DNA of 64,000 bases from Haliclona indistincta (taxonomy: Eukaryota; Porifera; Demospongiae; Haplosclerida; Chalinidae). Within the stretch, counting starts at the first letter, position 1; each line of letters opens with the position of its first letter. The translations under genes were made by a program, and so were the position numbers. Of this stretch, positions 11,302-23,701 are shown piece after piece. The DNA lies in assembly GCA_964017065.1 (NCBI GenBank), contig OZ024786.1, forward strand, positions 12,533,596 through 12,597,595, given 5' to 3'. Under the pieces are notes generated by a model. That model saw only the letters and a program-made list of their open reading frames with translations, made no database searches and was not told the DNA's origin.

Positions 11302-12078
11302 CGTCACTCAGATCATCGAGCGTCCACTGTCGTTCGTGTACTAACGTTATCGCCGCCATACCATCGCTATGCACTACGTGAACGATTGAACGTTAGCGAT
11401 CTGTTCATGTTCGTGCAATGTGCGCTGCAGTTGGAGAATAGCGGCAAATTTAAAGCAGACAATTGGCGATTCTCCATTCACTGTAATACTATTTCTCTGG
11501 CAACCAAGGGATCCAAACGTGACGTCACGTTTAATTATCAAATCAATTAAAATACCTCCGCTTACATGCAACTGGTCTATTGAGTGTCTCCGGAGATCAT
11601 GAGAAACTTGTTTGATGTTCCTCATTTTGGAGCAATGCCTGATTACATGGTGAGTGAGAGAGTATGAAAAATGTGTTCATTATCCTTCTCTAGCTCCAGT
11701 TTCCATCACTGGACAGTGATCTCTCTAAACTGGTTCGTACCTTTGTTGCTCAAATCAGGAACTCTCACAGCAACAATCTTCCCTTGTTGATTATCAGAGA
11801 TTAATGAGAATCTAGCTATCAATTGTACATTTGTACGATGTTGTAAGCATTGCGCTAAAGTCAGAGGAAGTGAGACACACAAGTGTTTTTAGGCCTCGAA
11901 TATTTCAGGTGAGTATATAGAAATTAATGAGAAGTCATAACCTAATACATTTTCCACCAGTGTTCCTTTATCAAAAACAACACTCTTTGACTGTTCCATA
12001 AAAATATTGTGTGGTCATCAGCCTATTCCCTAAGTGCATTTTACTAATTACACTGGTCGGTCACTTTGATCAAACAAT

Positions 12079-12441
12079 ATAGGTGGCCTACAGGCGCGTA
12101 TGCACGATAGGTTTCCAGGGTTTCCGGAAACCCCCCTTGTAGCCCCACTTAATTAGTATTCATGAGTATTCATAGTAAATTAGCTAGCTAAACCACGTGC
12201 CCTTATCTGAAGCAGCTGGTTTATATGAGCTATTAGGCTATGGTTAGGCTAATGTCAGCCAGAATAGCTAGCCAAGTGCGCAGCAAGTATAATTTTATAT
12301 GCGTACATATCATATGATCACGTGTAATCTATGAAGCTCATGAATATTAATTAGCAAAATTTTTCTTGCGCTCTGTGCACAATTTGCAACCCCCCCTTTC
12401 TATTTCCTGGCTATACGCCACTGGCCTATGCCACCTATTGT
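12079..12441. repeat. Possible degenerate inverted-repeat element in Sec24A last intron
   Basis: Imperfect termini ATAGGTGGCCTA...and...GGCCTATGCCACCTAT bound about 360 bp that are absent from the equivalent intron segment of copy B. The interior contains the GGTTTCC/GGAAACC palindrome. No clear target duplication was seen. Confidence 0.4.
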
Positions 12442-12943
12442 GCAGCACTAGTCTAGCTCACCATGCAAAAGTGACCATGTTAAAATTGTCCCAAGTCAGG
12501 ACAATAATTTTTACATTTTTGAAAGTATGTGTTGTGAAATTATTTTAATTCCCAATATTAATAGTCCCTATCATACCCTCGCCTGCATGCAGTGTGTACC
12601 CTCGTACCCAGGCCTAATATTCTATGCCTGGGTACGAGGCTATGTTTTGCATTCATGTTTAATAATACAGTGGTGTGGTCATGGTCTGGCAAATTGCCTA
12701 TAGTGCCTACTTGTCAATGAATTTTGTAAATTATATATCACTCTCCCACTCCAGAGAGGATGGTCCTCATCGTTAACCATTCATTAACTACCTGATTGAA
12801 GACCGGACTGAAGACGGCACATCATAATTATTACGAATATCTGCAACACATTAGCCGACAAATTAAGTAGAACATAATTATACATTTCTGTTGTTGTAAA
12901 GAAAACGGTTTATACTAATTCATTTGTTAAAAATACATGTAGT

Positions 12944-15900
12944 CTAGAATTTTGTGTGAATTTCAGGTAGTCCTTTCTGTCTTCTCATTGTGTTGACTGT
13001 TGCTGCTATTGCCTTGAGCGTTTCATGTGACTGATCTACTTGATGCTTTTTGAAGTATAAACGTATATCATGATCAAGAATGAGATGGAGACGCTGAAGG
13101 TGACTATCCACTAGAGATTGTATGAGCTCCTTTCCTCCCACCTCCAAACACTGTAGCCACACCTTTGCTCTCTCCTCAGTCACTGATGTTTCACCTGAGG
13201 CAGGCATGTTTATTTCGAGATAAAGTGTTCTAAGTGTGCTCTTACTGACACACTCTCCAATATGCTTTAGTGTGCTGTCTGGATGAGTGGATGACCAGAA
13301 AAGGTCCAAGTACTCCATTGAGCTGTTTGCAGTAAGAGCTGCTGCTAGTGACAGAGGTCCCTCTTCTGTTGCAGTCTTTCCACTGATAAATAGTATCTTT
13401 AAAGTATTGTTTGTCTTAAGAGCAGTAGCAATATGAGCTATACCAGTGTCACTAATGTTATTGTATCTGACATCTAGTACTTGCAGTGTCTTATTGACAG
13501 TAAGTGCTCTAGCTAGTGACTCTGCACCATCATCTGACATGTTGCATCCAGAAATATTAAGTTTTGTCATAGTAGTGTTTGTTTGAAGTGCAGAGGAAAT
13601 AAGAGCTGTTCCTTTGTGACTGATAATGTCACCACAGATATTCAACTCTGTCACTCCATGTAAAGCACCTGCCGGACATGCCTCAGCATGCTTGGAGAGC
13701 TCTCCCATCATTAGACCAAATGAGTGATCATTGATACCACAGAAGGAAAGTCTCACACTTAGTTTTCTACTGTTCCTACAAACCAATGCCAGGAAGTATC
13801 CAACATGCAGACATACAGTCCAGTGGACTCAAACTAACACTAGACAAATCTAGTTCTCCATTGAGCCTTGGAAAGATTTTTGAATACAATGACTGGTCGT
13901 GAATTTGTGCTTCATAAAAACACCTTACGTAATTAAGAAGAGAACGCTGGGAAGACTCTGCAGTAGTGAAATCACTACCTGTGATGATGTTACGAACACC
14001 TTGATTGGTGTGCTTAGTGAACCCAGCATAGAACTGCAGTACAGCAGTGAATCGAGGCTGACTAAGTAGGATCTGAAACACACTAACCTGCTCAAAATAC
14101 CCCATTTGGGAGATACGATAGGCAGCAAGTATTTCTTGGATCGAGAGATGAACAAAGTTGTACGAGATTGTCTTGCTGCTGGTTCCTGCCCACTGGACCC
14201 TCTGCAGCACTCCCATGGCGGGGAAATCCTGTTGTGCAGGTGTGGCTACTGTTGGTAGAATCTGAGATAAGAAATTGTGAATCATATCCCAACTGCTTCT
14301 AGGCAAGATGGATGGAAGCTCATCTTGTGTGAAGACGATCTTGTTGGTCATCACACCCTCGTACGCTAGTATGCTGATGTGCTTTAGCTGTTTCTTGAGG
14401 TCACGAGGGAGGTCATCGAGTGAGGATATTGTTCCAAGAGTACGTTTTAGCTGACGTGTGTTGAATTCACGAGCAATAATGCACAGCAGAAGTTCATGAA
14501 ACATCTCAAAGTGGGTGGTAGGTAGTGTACGGTCACGTTGCAAATATAGAAGTGTAAGAATGGCGGCATTCAGTGGTATGTAACAGCTGCTTTCAATGGC
14601 TGGGTAGTTGGCCAAATGATCATTTATTTTTCTGCACTCATCTTCTAGTATCGTAGAGGATAGCTGAGTAGACAGTGCTTCTCGGAAGTACTCATGAATG
14701 CTCTCTTTAGTGAACCCAAGAATCTCAACTCTCTTCACATTTGTTCTCTTGTGCAGGTCTATGGAGGAGTCAGGTCGAGAGGTGATGAGGATGGTAGTGT
14801 TGGATGAAACAGAACGAAGAATCTTTCCAAGATACGAATTATCAGTAGGGTGCTTAGGATCTGGAGGTGCTCGAAGGCAAGCCGGTCCCTCATCCCATCC
14901 ATCGAGAATGAGGAGGAATTTAAGACCATTTGTTATGCACTGGTCTACGTTAGTTACGATATCATCAATGCCTTCCTTACCATTGCTAGCTAAGAGAAGG
15001 AGCTGGTGTAAAGTAAAGTCAAATCTAGCTGAATGAACAGCTGGGTGACGCAGGTGAACAAGAACTACCAGATCAAACATGCCTAGATTGCCATCGGCCC
15101 ACTTCTGGCAGTAGTGGTATGCTAGAGTGGTCTTGCCTGACCCGAACGCTCCCTCTACCAGAATCACCAATGGTGGGTGAACGTTCTCAAAGGTGCCTTC
15201 ATCAAAGATGCTATCCATATCTACAGGCACCTTACTAGCCATGAGCAGCTCTATCTCTCCCTTGACTCTGTGCTCGATCAGCTCATCTGGTTCACGAGTG
15301 TGTCGTGTTCCCTTCTCGTTAGTCATAGTTAGTTTGATATGCTTACAGTTAGGTAGTGAGAGCCAGGTTGTGGGTGGAGTTTGATAGACTCTCTTGAGTT
15401 TGTCCACATACACAGTGAGCTGTGGAGAGTGATCTGTAAGCGAGAGCAATGATAGGGTGTGATTAATAAATTAACCCTTTAACCCCTATTGTCGCCATTT
15501 GGCGACATACATACTTCAGACACCATAACTTTATGAAAAAGTGCTAAAATATCCCAAAATTGAGCCAAATTGAAGAATACAAATAACCGCAAAAAATTGA
15601 CCGGTTTTCGGCGCGCCCCACTGCGCTAAACGTATTGGCTTCGACATTTCTATGGCTTCAGTGCAAATTTCACAACATTTTAGGAAAAACAAAATGGGTG
15701 CCAAGAAAATTTGGACATTTTATGGCTTCAGGGTGCTCGGAAACACATTTTCGTGCATTCTCTATGATCTGGACTACATTTTGCACTCACCAAAACCACT
15801 GCTAGTTGTGTGTACTTTTCAGTATCCAGCCCCAAAGCACTAACTTTGAGCAAAATTTGACGAGGTCGTTGCACTTTATCGGCTTCACTTTCGAAGTGGG

Positions 15901-16674
15901 AGGGGCATATCGACTGACTAGAGTGTGGGCAATTGCGGCTACTCACTGGCGTAAAAGGACGCAAATTTGAGACCAGTAGCACAAAAGACACACGAGATAT
16001 TCACAAGAGAAGTGGTCAGCATTTACGAGGTTAAAATTTCAGCAAGATAATTTAGTAATTAAAGGGTTAATATGAAATAGCACATGATCATGGAGATGAT
16101 TCATCATTGTCACTATTGGTGCATGTTCGTAAACATTATAGCTCACCATTCATAGTAGTGGACTGTATTCTAGCACTGATTGTGGTCCCACCTGTGATAG
16201 TGAACACACACAGTAACCTCATGCACTAACTGAGTTGTGTTAGAGGGTTATACGTCTCTACTGGTTTACTAACTACACATGTTGTGTTGTAGTACCTGAG
16301 CGAGCTAGAGGGCAACCAACAGCTGTAGCTAGCTCCTGAGCTACAGCAGGCTCGTCACACATCACGACAGCATCAATCAACATGACCCACTGGTTGCCGG
16401 TAGTGCTGCCTACCCACCGGTAGATTAGCTCCTGAAGCATACTAGCCAGGTCTCTGCAGCTTGCTTCGATGTTTGGAACAAGACTAGCGACTCGCAGTCC
16501 ATTGGCGAGAAGTTTCCATTTGTGAGAGGGAAACTTGGCTTTTTGAAGCTCGAACAGAACTGAGTCGACATTGAAATCTGTCTCAGCTGAGGACAGTGGG
16601 AAGTAATTATAGCATATGATTAGTATACTGCCTGTCTCACCATGGTCTGTAGAAGAAGATGAAGCTTGCGCCAT
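12944..16674 (-). pseudogene. NLR2: Death-NACHT-LRR gene with 4-bp frameshift
   Basis: Exons by splice sites are 16641-16674 (ATG 16674, MAQASSSSTDH), 16296-16586 (Death domain) and 12944-15433 (NACHT and LRR). The NACHT shows Walker A GAFGSGKTTL, Walker B LLILDGWDEG and sensor TTILITSRPDSS. LRRs of the ribonuclease-inhibitor type follow (VTELNICG, MTKLNISGCNMSDDGAESL, LQVLDVRYNNISDTGIAHI). Compared with NLR3 there are 4 extra bases at about 13804-13808. They end the NACHT-side frame shortly after SPLDCMSACW, and the LRR part continues in another frame from about 13786. Without readthrough it would make a Death-NACHT protein lacking LRRs. The first intron is only 54 bp. The second contains a piggyBac-like MITE. 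An assembly or sequencing error cannot be excluded. Confidence 0.85.
15475..16066. mobile_element. piggyBac-like MITE in NLR2 intron 2, 592 bp
   Basis: The insert begins CCCTTTAACCCC and ends AAAGGG, directly flanked by TTAA at 15471-15474 and 16067-16070. The corresponding introns of NLR1 and NLR3 lack it and read TAAATAGCACGTACA through the empty site. A TTAA duplication with CCC...GGG ends is the piggyBac signature. No transposase is encoded. Confidence 0.85.
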
Positions 16675-16794
16675 GAGAGTCACGGAATTTTGTTTGCTGG
16701 CCGAGTGGGAGTAGCTGCATGGTTACAACCCACGCAGTGGGCGTTTACACCCATAAAGATGGCGTCCTACATGAGCTTGCTGAACTGTACGTTC

Positions 16795-17300
16795 TCTCAC
16801 AGACACTGAAGTTCTCTGACAGTTTTCAACTATCTTGTTCGCTTCTCTCCAGACCGTGAGACGGCCAATGGTTGGTGTCAAATGTTGTACTCACAGCAAT
16901 GCCTGATCGTGAGGGACGCACTGACAAGTCTGCCGACACGTGGACTATAGCTGCATGAATGCTGCTATGCATATGATGCATGCATGCATGGTCACTCTAG
17001 CTGTCATCATGTACTGACCATGCTCAAGTGAGACGTCGTATAGGTAACTAGAAAGAATGATGTATTACTCTATTGGTGATTCTAAGAATCATTTTCACCT
17101 AGTTCACTTTATTTCTTCAGCACGTACTCATTTCAGTCTGACTTATTCTCTAGCTCCCACATATGTCTCAGCCCTAGTAGGTGTGGTCTATAGAGCAACG
17201 AGAATGGACATGTAAGATAGACGAGGGCTCAGCCGGACTATAGTCTTAGATGCATTAGCAGCTTTGAGTAATGTGTCTGCTGTCAGTCCCATCAACTAGT
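16795..17300 (+). pseudogene. WRAP73 5' fragment, copy B
   Basis: Same arrangement as copy A: remnant of exon 1 (about 16806-17043) and start of exon 2 (17183-17254, VWSIEQ-EWTCKIDEG), followed by an in-frame TAG. It is head-to-head with NLR2 and immediately precedes Sec24 copy B. Nearly identical to copy A, so the pair arose by duplication of the whole unit. Confidence 0.75.
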
Positions 17301-18151
17301 GCTACTAATAAAGAGTGAGATCAATTCATGATACACACACATGTATACAAGGACGGACGTATTATTATTAGCCTCTTTTTAAATACATGTATCAATTCTG
17401 AGCTGACAGCATCATGTGCTATCTTCCTAGTTAATGGTTATTATAGTGTATTCTATGACTCTGTGTCTGAATGTGATTTATTATAATGTTCATTGTATCA
17501 GAACTTCAGAATTACATAAGTTACACTAAACACTGTCTGTACTTTTTGTTATAAAGTAATTTTTCCTTCTTGTCTCAGGATCAGATCAACATGTCTGCCT
17601 CGACAGATTTCTACAAGAAGATAGCACTGGAGTGTTCCTCACAGCAGATAGCAATGGACCTGTTTGTGTGTACCTCACAATACGTGGACCTGGTTACCAT
17701 CTGTGAGTGATGTACCTTGATAATGCAGCAACATGTCTATAAACAGATTACCGTGTTTCCTCTAATAAAAGCCCGGGGCCTTTGTGGACTGTTTGATCTA
17801 CACATGTAATTTTCTTTTTCTTCACAGCTACGGTGTCTAAGTTCTCAGCTGGGCAGGTGTTCTACCATCCTGACTTCAGCCATCAGAATGAATGGACGAG
17901 ATTAAAGTTTGAAAAAGACTTCAGGTGAGTGTGATCACATGACAATCACATGATGACCTTCACCAAGGCGCACCGGGTTCAGATCAAAATTTCGTTTCTT
18001 TCTCTCAGGCGGTATCTCACTCGTAATATTGGGTTTGAAGCTGTGATGAGAATCAGATGTACTGAAGGTACACACACTCTCCTTCATCCCTTTCTACTTA
18101 TCTTCCTTGTATCTCTACCTCTCTTTCTCTTCCTCCTCTCCTTTCTCTTCC

Positions 18152-18291
<140 letters not shown>

Positions 18292-20282
18292 CCTCCAACC
18301 TCCCTCCTCTCTCAGGTCTCAGTATGCACACGTTTCATGGTAATTTCTTTGTTCGATCCGCTGATCTACTCACTCTACCTAACGTCAATCCTGATCATGG
18401 GTTCTGTATGAATATATCGATCGATGAGAATTTGAAAGACTACAACAATGTGTGTTTCCAAGCTGCTCTACTTTATACATCATATAGAGGTTAGTTACTG
18501 CATGGTCTACAGTAGTTAGTTGAGCTGTGTCTCATTGAATTCAACTGCCCCATAGCCTTGTACTGGGGACCACTAGCTGTGTCTCACTGTCGTCACTGAC
18601 CACTAGTGGGACTGTCTCCTACAGTGAGTAGTCTCGTGTGCCACCCACTGCATGCAAGGGGAAGGGTCTGGTTAAATTTAAGTCAAACTGCCCGAAATCT
18701 GGCCATACTGAATATTTTGTGAAGTGGGAGGAGCCTTCTTGCCACGCTTGTCTTTGTCAACAGCATAAAAGGATCTTTTCTTTGCCAAGTAAAGGACTTA
18801 AAGTTATACATTGTTTGTACATTACATTAGTCTATCAAGTGTTTATACCTTTTTAAATTGTGGTTGTGTTGTTGTCAGGTGAGAGGCGTATCAGAGTCCA
18901 CACACTGTGTGTTGCTGTCAGCTCTCAACCAGCTCATGTGTATGCTGGACTGAACGTACAAGCCATCACTGTAGTACTAGCAATGATGGGTAAGCACTAG
19001 AACATCATACATGCATGTTTCAGCCAAGCTCTGTGAAATGTGATTAGAATTGCTCTTTTTGTTACAGCTGCCGACAGATCAGCTAGTTCTAGTGTAGGAG
19101 ATGCCAGAGAGGTGAGCTACACTGTACATGTAGGATGAAATATAATTACTTCCTCTCTTCAGGCACTGATGAACACAGTAGTTGACTCCACTAAAGCGTA
19201 TCGTACCACACTGGCTTCCTCTATGCACTCCTCTCAGTTCTGTCTCCCTCTCTCACTGCGCCTTCTACCACTCTTCGTACTTGCTCTACTAAAAAACGTG
19301 AGCAATTTTACATAATCGTTTGTCACATTTTTTTCATTTCAAGATTTCTTTTGTGTACGGTTAATTAGAGTCACATTGATATATGGTATGTCTCATGTTA
19401 TCTCTCTACAGCCTGCATTCACACTCAATGCTAAAGTGAGGATGGACGCACGAGCACAGGCCATGAACATCATCAAGGCCACACCCCACGATCAGTTGAT
19501 GCTAATAGTGTATCCCAGGCTCTATGCTATACACACACTCACTGATGAGGTTGGCATGACAACACACTGACAATGACATTGAGGTGACCATTTTGCTTTC
19601 CTCACAGAATCTAGAAGAGACATCTGACGGTCATGATGTGGTGACTAGTGTTATAATGCAGCTATCAGCTGAGAAGCTCACTATTTACGGGGTCTTCCTC
19701 CTCGACTATGGGATGGTAAGACATCAAGACAACTCCTCATGTGTGTTACTATATGTTGTTGTCATGGTTACAGGGGTTGATGTGCTTTGTTGGTAAGGGA
19801 GTGTCTCCGGAGATCATGAGAAACTTGTTTGATGTTCCTCATTTTGGAGCAATGCCTGAATACATGGTGAGTGAGAGAGGATGAAAAATGTGTTCATTAT
19901 CCTTCTCTAGCTCCAGTTTCCATCACTGGACAGTGATCTCTCTAAACTGGTTCGTACCTTTGTTGCTCAAATCAGGAACTCTCACAGCAACAATCTTCCA
20001 TTGTTGATTATCAGGTGAGTGGAGATTAATGAGAATCTAGCTAAACATTGTACATTTGTACAATGTTAATTGCAGTGTATATTATAATTATTTTACCTGG
20101 CCTGACAATGTGTCAGACCAACATATGTATTGACCGGACATGTCCTGACATTATTGAAAAATCTTTGTTTACCGAAACTACATAGTGTCTAATCATCATC
20201 TGAGTCATTGTCTGAGTAGTCACTGCTGATGTCATCTTCAGATTCGAATAAATGGTCCCACTCATCAAGATTTATCGACTTA

Positions 20283-20911
20283 TTAACCCTCGGCGCATGC
20301 GCGAGGGTTACGGTACTTGCTCTGTCATTCGTTCGTTCATTCGTTCATTCTGTCTGTCCAATGAGCTGCAGAGACCATCGCTCACTTCTGAAATTCGGTA
20401 AAGGTACGAACAGGCTTAGCATGACAATGGCTTGCAATCTGACTCGTGGATTTTGCTAAAGTGCTTTCGTTCTCGAGTTATGTATGGCTGACTCACCTTG
20501 ACGGCCGTCTTTGACCTCTCTGACGACAAAAGCGCCCATATTTGACTACCTAGGTACTTGTAGATTCCATCTAAACTGTAGGACAGCTCTGGGGGTGCGT
20601 AGACATCTCCAGAAAAAGCCTATCAAAGCCAAGAGCAATGGCTACCTACTCGTGTTCACGGTCACGCCCACTTGACACACCTTGTCCTTGTGGTCAGCAC
20701 TTTGCTGTCTTCTGTTTACCAGTACAGTTTCAATAGTAAGCAGGTTGGCTTTAGCTGCAAGCCTGCAAAGCTCCTTCTGAAAGCCATAACTAGTTAGCAG
20801 TGCAGTTTCAATATAGCTACAGCCTATAAGCTAAGCTGCAGGTTGGCACTAGTGGTAAACTCCTGCTGCAATCCCCAACTATGGTCTATGGAGCGTAGAC
20901 GCCGAGGGCTT
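20283..20911. mobile_element. CCTCGGCG-terminated non-autonomous element
   Basis: Starts TTAACCCTCGGCGCATGCGCGAGGGTTACGG as two adjoining palindromic parts and ends GACGCCGAGGGCTTG, giving an inverted repeat around CCCTCGGCG. Shares CATTCGTTCATTC and TCTGTCC words near its left end with the element at 40841. Lies in the last intron of Sec24 copy B. No target duplication was identified. Confidence 0.5.
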
Positions 20912-21321
20912 GTGAAATGCATTCATTATTAGTTTTGACTGGGACTTGTAATGACAAGTACCGTGTGCGCACATGATCTGATCTCTTGAGCAGTATCATC
21001 TTGTATGCAATATTGCACCAAGAATAGCTTATCTTCAACATTGCCTGATTCTGTCGACCCATCCATAAGGAAACTGTCAAACTGTTTCCTCCACTTAGTG
21101 AATGTATTTATTGACACTTGCCTTTTAAATATATTTGCACTAGTACATATACTGCATGCTTCCATCAGTACAACTATACTAGTTCGCTTTGACATTATTC
21201 ACGCACGAGATCGAGGTTAGCTTGCTATTTAAGGTGGTTGTACCCTATTTAGTGCGTACAATAGTGCGCATATAATGCGCACTATGAATATCATGCGTGG
21301 GCGGCCTCGCATCATCGCATG

Positions 21322-21816
21322 TAGTGCTGTGACCAATATGCAATTAATCGATTAACCGACCAATTCTTTTTTAGAACTCAGTAAATCGAAGTCAATTTTA
21401 GAATATCAGTTTTAATCACTAGTTAATAATTACAAATTACATCACCGATCTGCACATGTTCGCTAACGTGCTTATGATAGAAGCCAGCGCTGAAGACCCT
21501 AAATGTTCTGTGTGAGGACCTGTGACTAATGCAGGCGGTACTACCAGTCTGAAAAACTATCTGTTTATGGCACAATGCAAAGTTATTGATCCTAGCAATG
21601 TAGACAAACTATAGTATTTCTTTACTACAACTTAACATCACCTCATTTAGACTATCAGCGAGTTAAGTGTATGTGTGTACATTAGTTGTTTGTAACATTT
21701 TGCATGCTTGAAACAGCTTTTTCGTTTTGTAACAAGAAATCCAATTAACCGGTTAATCGCCAATTATTTGACTTCAATTAATCGGTGTTGGTTTTGAGAC
21801 CAATCTCACAGCACTA
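21322..21816. mobile_element. hAT-like MITE, 495 bp
   Basis: Terminal inverted repeats TAGTGCTGTGA and TCACAGCACTA, preceded by ATCGCATG and followed by CTCGCATG, an 8-bp duplication with one mismatch. Subterminal palindromes ATTAATCGATTAACCG and ATTAACCGGTTAATCG are visible. Located in the last intron of Sec24 copy B. Confidence 0.65.
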
Positions 21817-22507
21817 CTCGCATGTATGTACTAATACAGCTGTGGTTGGCTCGCGGTTTACTGGAGACTCGGTACTGGTGGACTTTTTCTGCGTCAAAGT
21901 TTTTGATCAGCTCTATTCAGCGGACCGTGTGACCAGGTTTTCTCGGTTCTACAAAGGCATGGGCAGGGCCAGTGACTAAAAATATTGTCGAAAAAGAAGT
22001 AGTTTGAGATTTATGGCTTGAAGAAGGCGCGGGATCGCCCTTGAGTTTTAACATATCGTGTCATTTCTCGGCGCTAGCTTATCAGGACATCTGCTGACTA
22101 GGAATGGCCCTCCGCTGGATGTAGAACCATTGATTGGCGGTGTTTTTTCGTGTTTCTCTGGCAAGGCTGGGACAAAAGTTGACGCAGAAACTCGAAAAAT
22201 TCAACGATGTGCTTTGTGGTTGCTGCTGCCTAGCCACTTTACATCTGAACTTAGCTTTAAGATTGCTGCAGAAGAACAGTCCTTGGCGCCTCTGTTACTT
22301 ATCTTTGCGCCATTGTAGAGCGTTTCGTCTTGATACAGTGTTCGCATAATATTTTGCTTGTAACTCATGAATAATTAATGAGCAAACGTGTGCCACCACC
22401 TTAAGGTGGCGGTATACCCGTTTTTATGAATATTAATGAGCGACTTTCTTTTATCTGCAGCTCGTGACAGAGCAACGCTAGCAGCGTGAAACTCGCTCTA
22501 ATGCATC

Positions 22508-23019
22508 AATGAGTGTGTTTCAATGTATAATGCTGCTTGAAACGTTGCACAATATTCTACACCAAGGAATAATGTAGGAACAATCGACGTCGTACGGATA
22601 CGCATTTTTCACGCCAAAAATCTCTCCTGACTAACCGTGCAGCAAAGATTACCAGCTGAAATTCGACTCTTATAAACCATTTCTAGGTGCTGACGAAGAG
22701 TTTTGTTGACCCACGCTGAACGTAGCTGTTCTATGCATCAACAAACATGGACGTCACTGCAAAATCAGCCATGATTTAGAATGTAAAAGTGTTTTTCTTA
22801 AAATCAGAAAAAGTAAATGCAGAAAACTCTTCGTCAGCACCTAGAAATGGCTTATAAGAGTCGAATTTCAGCTGGTAACCTTTGCTGCACGATTAGTCAG
22901 GAGAGATTTTTGGCGTGAAAAATGTGTATCCGTACGACGTCGATTGTTCCTACATTATTCCTTGGTGTAGAATATTGTGCAACGTTTCAAGCTGCATTAT
23001 ACATTGAGACACACTCATT
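22508..23019. repeat. Large inverted repeat, arms about 198 bp
   Basis: Arms 22508-22705 and 22823-23019 are near-perfect reverse complements, separated by about 117 bp. Shared words include CTTGGTGTAGAATATTGTGC on the right and its complement on the left, and GGTGCTGACGAAGAG. This is the structure of a foldback or long-TIR non-autonomous element, in the last intron of Sec24 copy B. Confidence 0.8.
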
Positions 23020-23701
23020 CAGCCACGTGGCCACACCTCAATTACATTACAACAAAAATTGTTTTAGCTGCTCGCTGTCAGTCGGCCATAGCATCAGGAC
23101 AGACTGTCAGCCACCGGCCAAGGCTCGAATTTAACTGGCGTTTTGGCTGATGGCCGACCGTTATAATACACACTGTAATTGTATGCATTGCGCTAAAGTC
23201 AGATGAAGTGAGACGTGCAAGTGTTTTTAGGCCTTGAATATTTTAGGAATATTAGGCCTCATACCCATGCCTAATATTCTAGACCTGGGTACGAGGCTAC
23301 GTTTTGCACTCATGTTTAATGATACAGTGCCGTGCTCATGGTCTGGCAAATTGCCTATAGTGCCTACTTGTCAATGATAAACATTTGTAAATTACATATC
23401 ACTCTCCCACTCCAGAGAGGATGGTCCTCATCGTTTACCATTCATTAACTACCTGATTGAAGACCGGACTGAAGACGGCACATCATATTACGAATATCTG
23501 CAGCACATTAGCCGACAAATTAAGTAGATCAATATATAGTGGGTGTGGCTAGTTATCAAGTGTGGTAATGACAACTGGAGTATGTCAGCTGTAGAACGTT
23601 TTACTAACTTTATCATATTTACTGTCTCTAAAAAATGATTGTACATTTCTTTTATGGTAAATAAAACGGTTTATACAAAATTCTAATTGTTGTAAATAAT
23701 G

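Larger units (their letters stand above)
6864..11578. mobile_element. ISL2EU-type DNA transposon inserted in a Sec24A coding exon
   Basis: The 4.7-kb element has a 20-bp perfect terminal inverted repeat, AGACCAGTTGCATGTAAGCG, flanked by an AT dinucleotide on both sides (6862-6863 and 11579-11580). Copy B of Sec24 provides the empty site at 19796: the exon there reads through GTTGGTAAGGGAGTG. The element carries two convergent genes: a THAP plus DDE transposase (+, 7104-9159) and a SWIM/YqaJ nuclease-like gene (-, 11301-9226). A transposase plus a YqaJ protein with a 2-bp AT duplication is, from memory, the ISL2EU hallmark, related to PIF/Harbinger. Both genes are now damaged, so this copy is probably not autonomous. 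Confidence 0.88.
2280..12852 (+). pseudogene. Sec24 (COPII coat) pseudogene, copy A, interrupted by transposons
   Basis: Sec24 is the cargo-binding subunit of the COPII coat on ER exit vesicles. Recognisable pieces in order are a Pro/Gln-rich N-terminus with stops (2290-2620), an adaptor exon (2960-3188, PPEVRPVNLLEQ), the zinc ribbon (3380-3506, CRIC...CNLC), 3639-3748, the RPPQPSVFFFVIDVS trunk exon (3794-3859), 4142-4199, 4660-4759, 4902-5075, 5328-5449, 5522-5565, 5617-5750, 6473-6615, 6676-6780, 6838-6860, 11580-11648, 11694-11797 and a damaged last exon at 12754-12852. Defects include a missing trunk segment between 4200 and 4660, a deletion joining 5072 to intron sequence, a lost donor near 5450, a lost donor at 11798, frameshifts in the last exon, a Mutator-like MITE in an intron and an ISL2EU transposon inside a coding exon. 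It is clearly nonfunctional. A functional Sec24 presumably lies elsewhere. Confidence 0.88.

Noticed and set aside
2280..12852. Sec24 copy A as a functional gene
   Set aside because: Missing trunk segment, lost splice donors, frameshifts and a 4.7-kb transposon in a coding exon.
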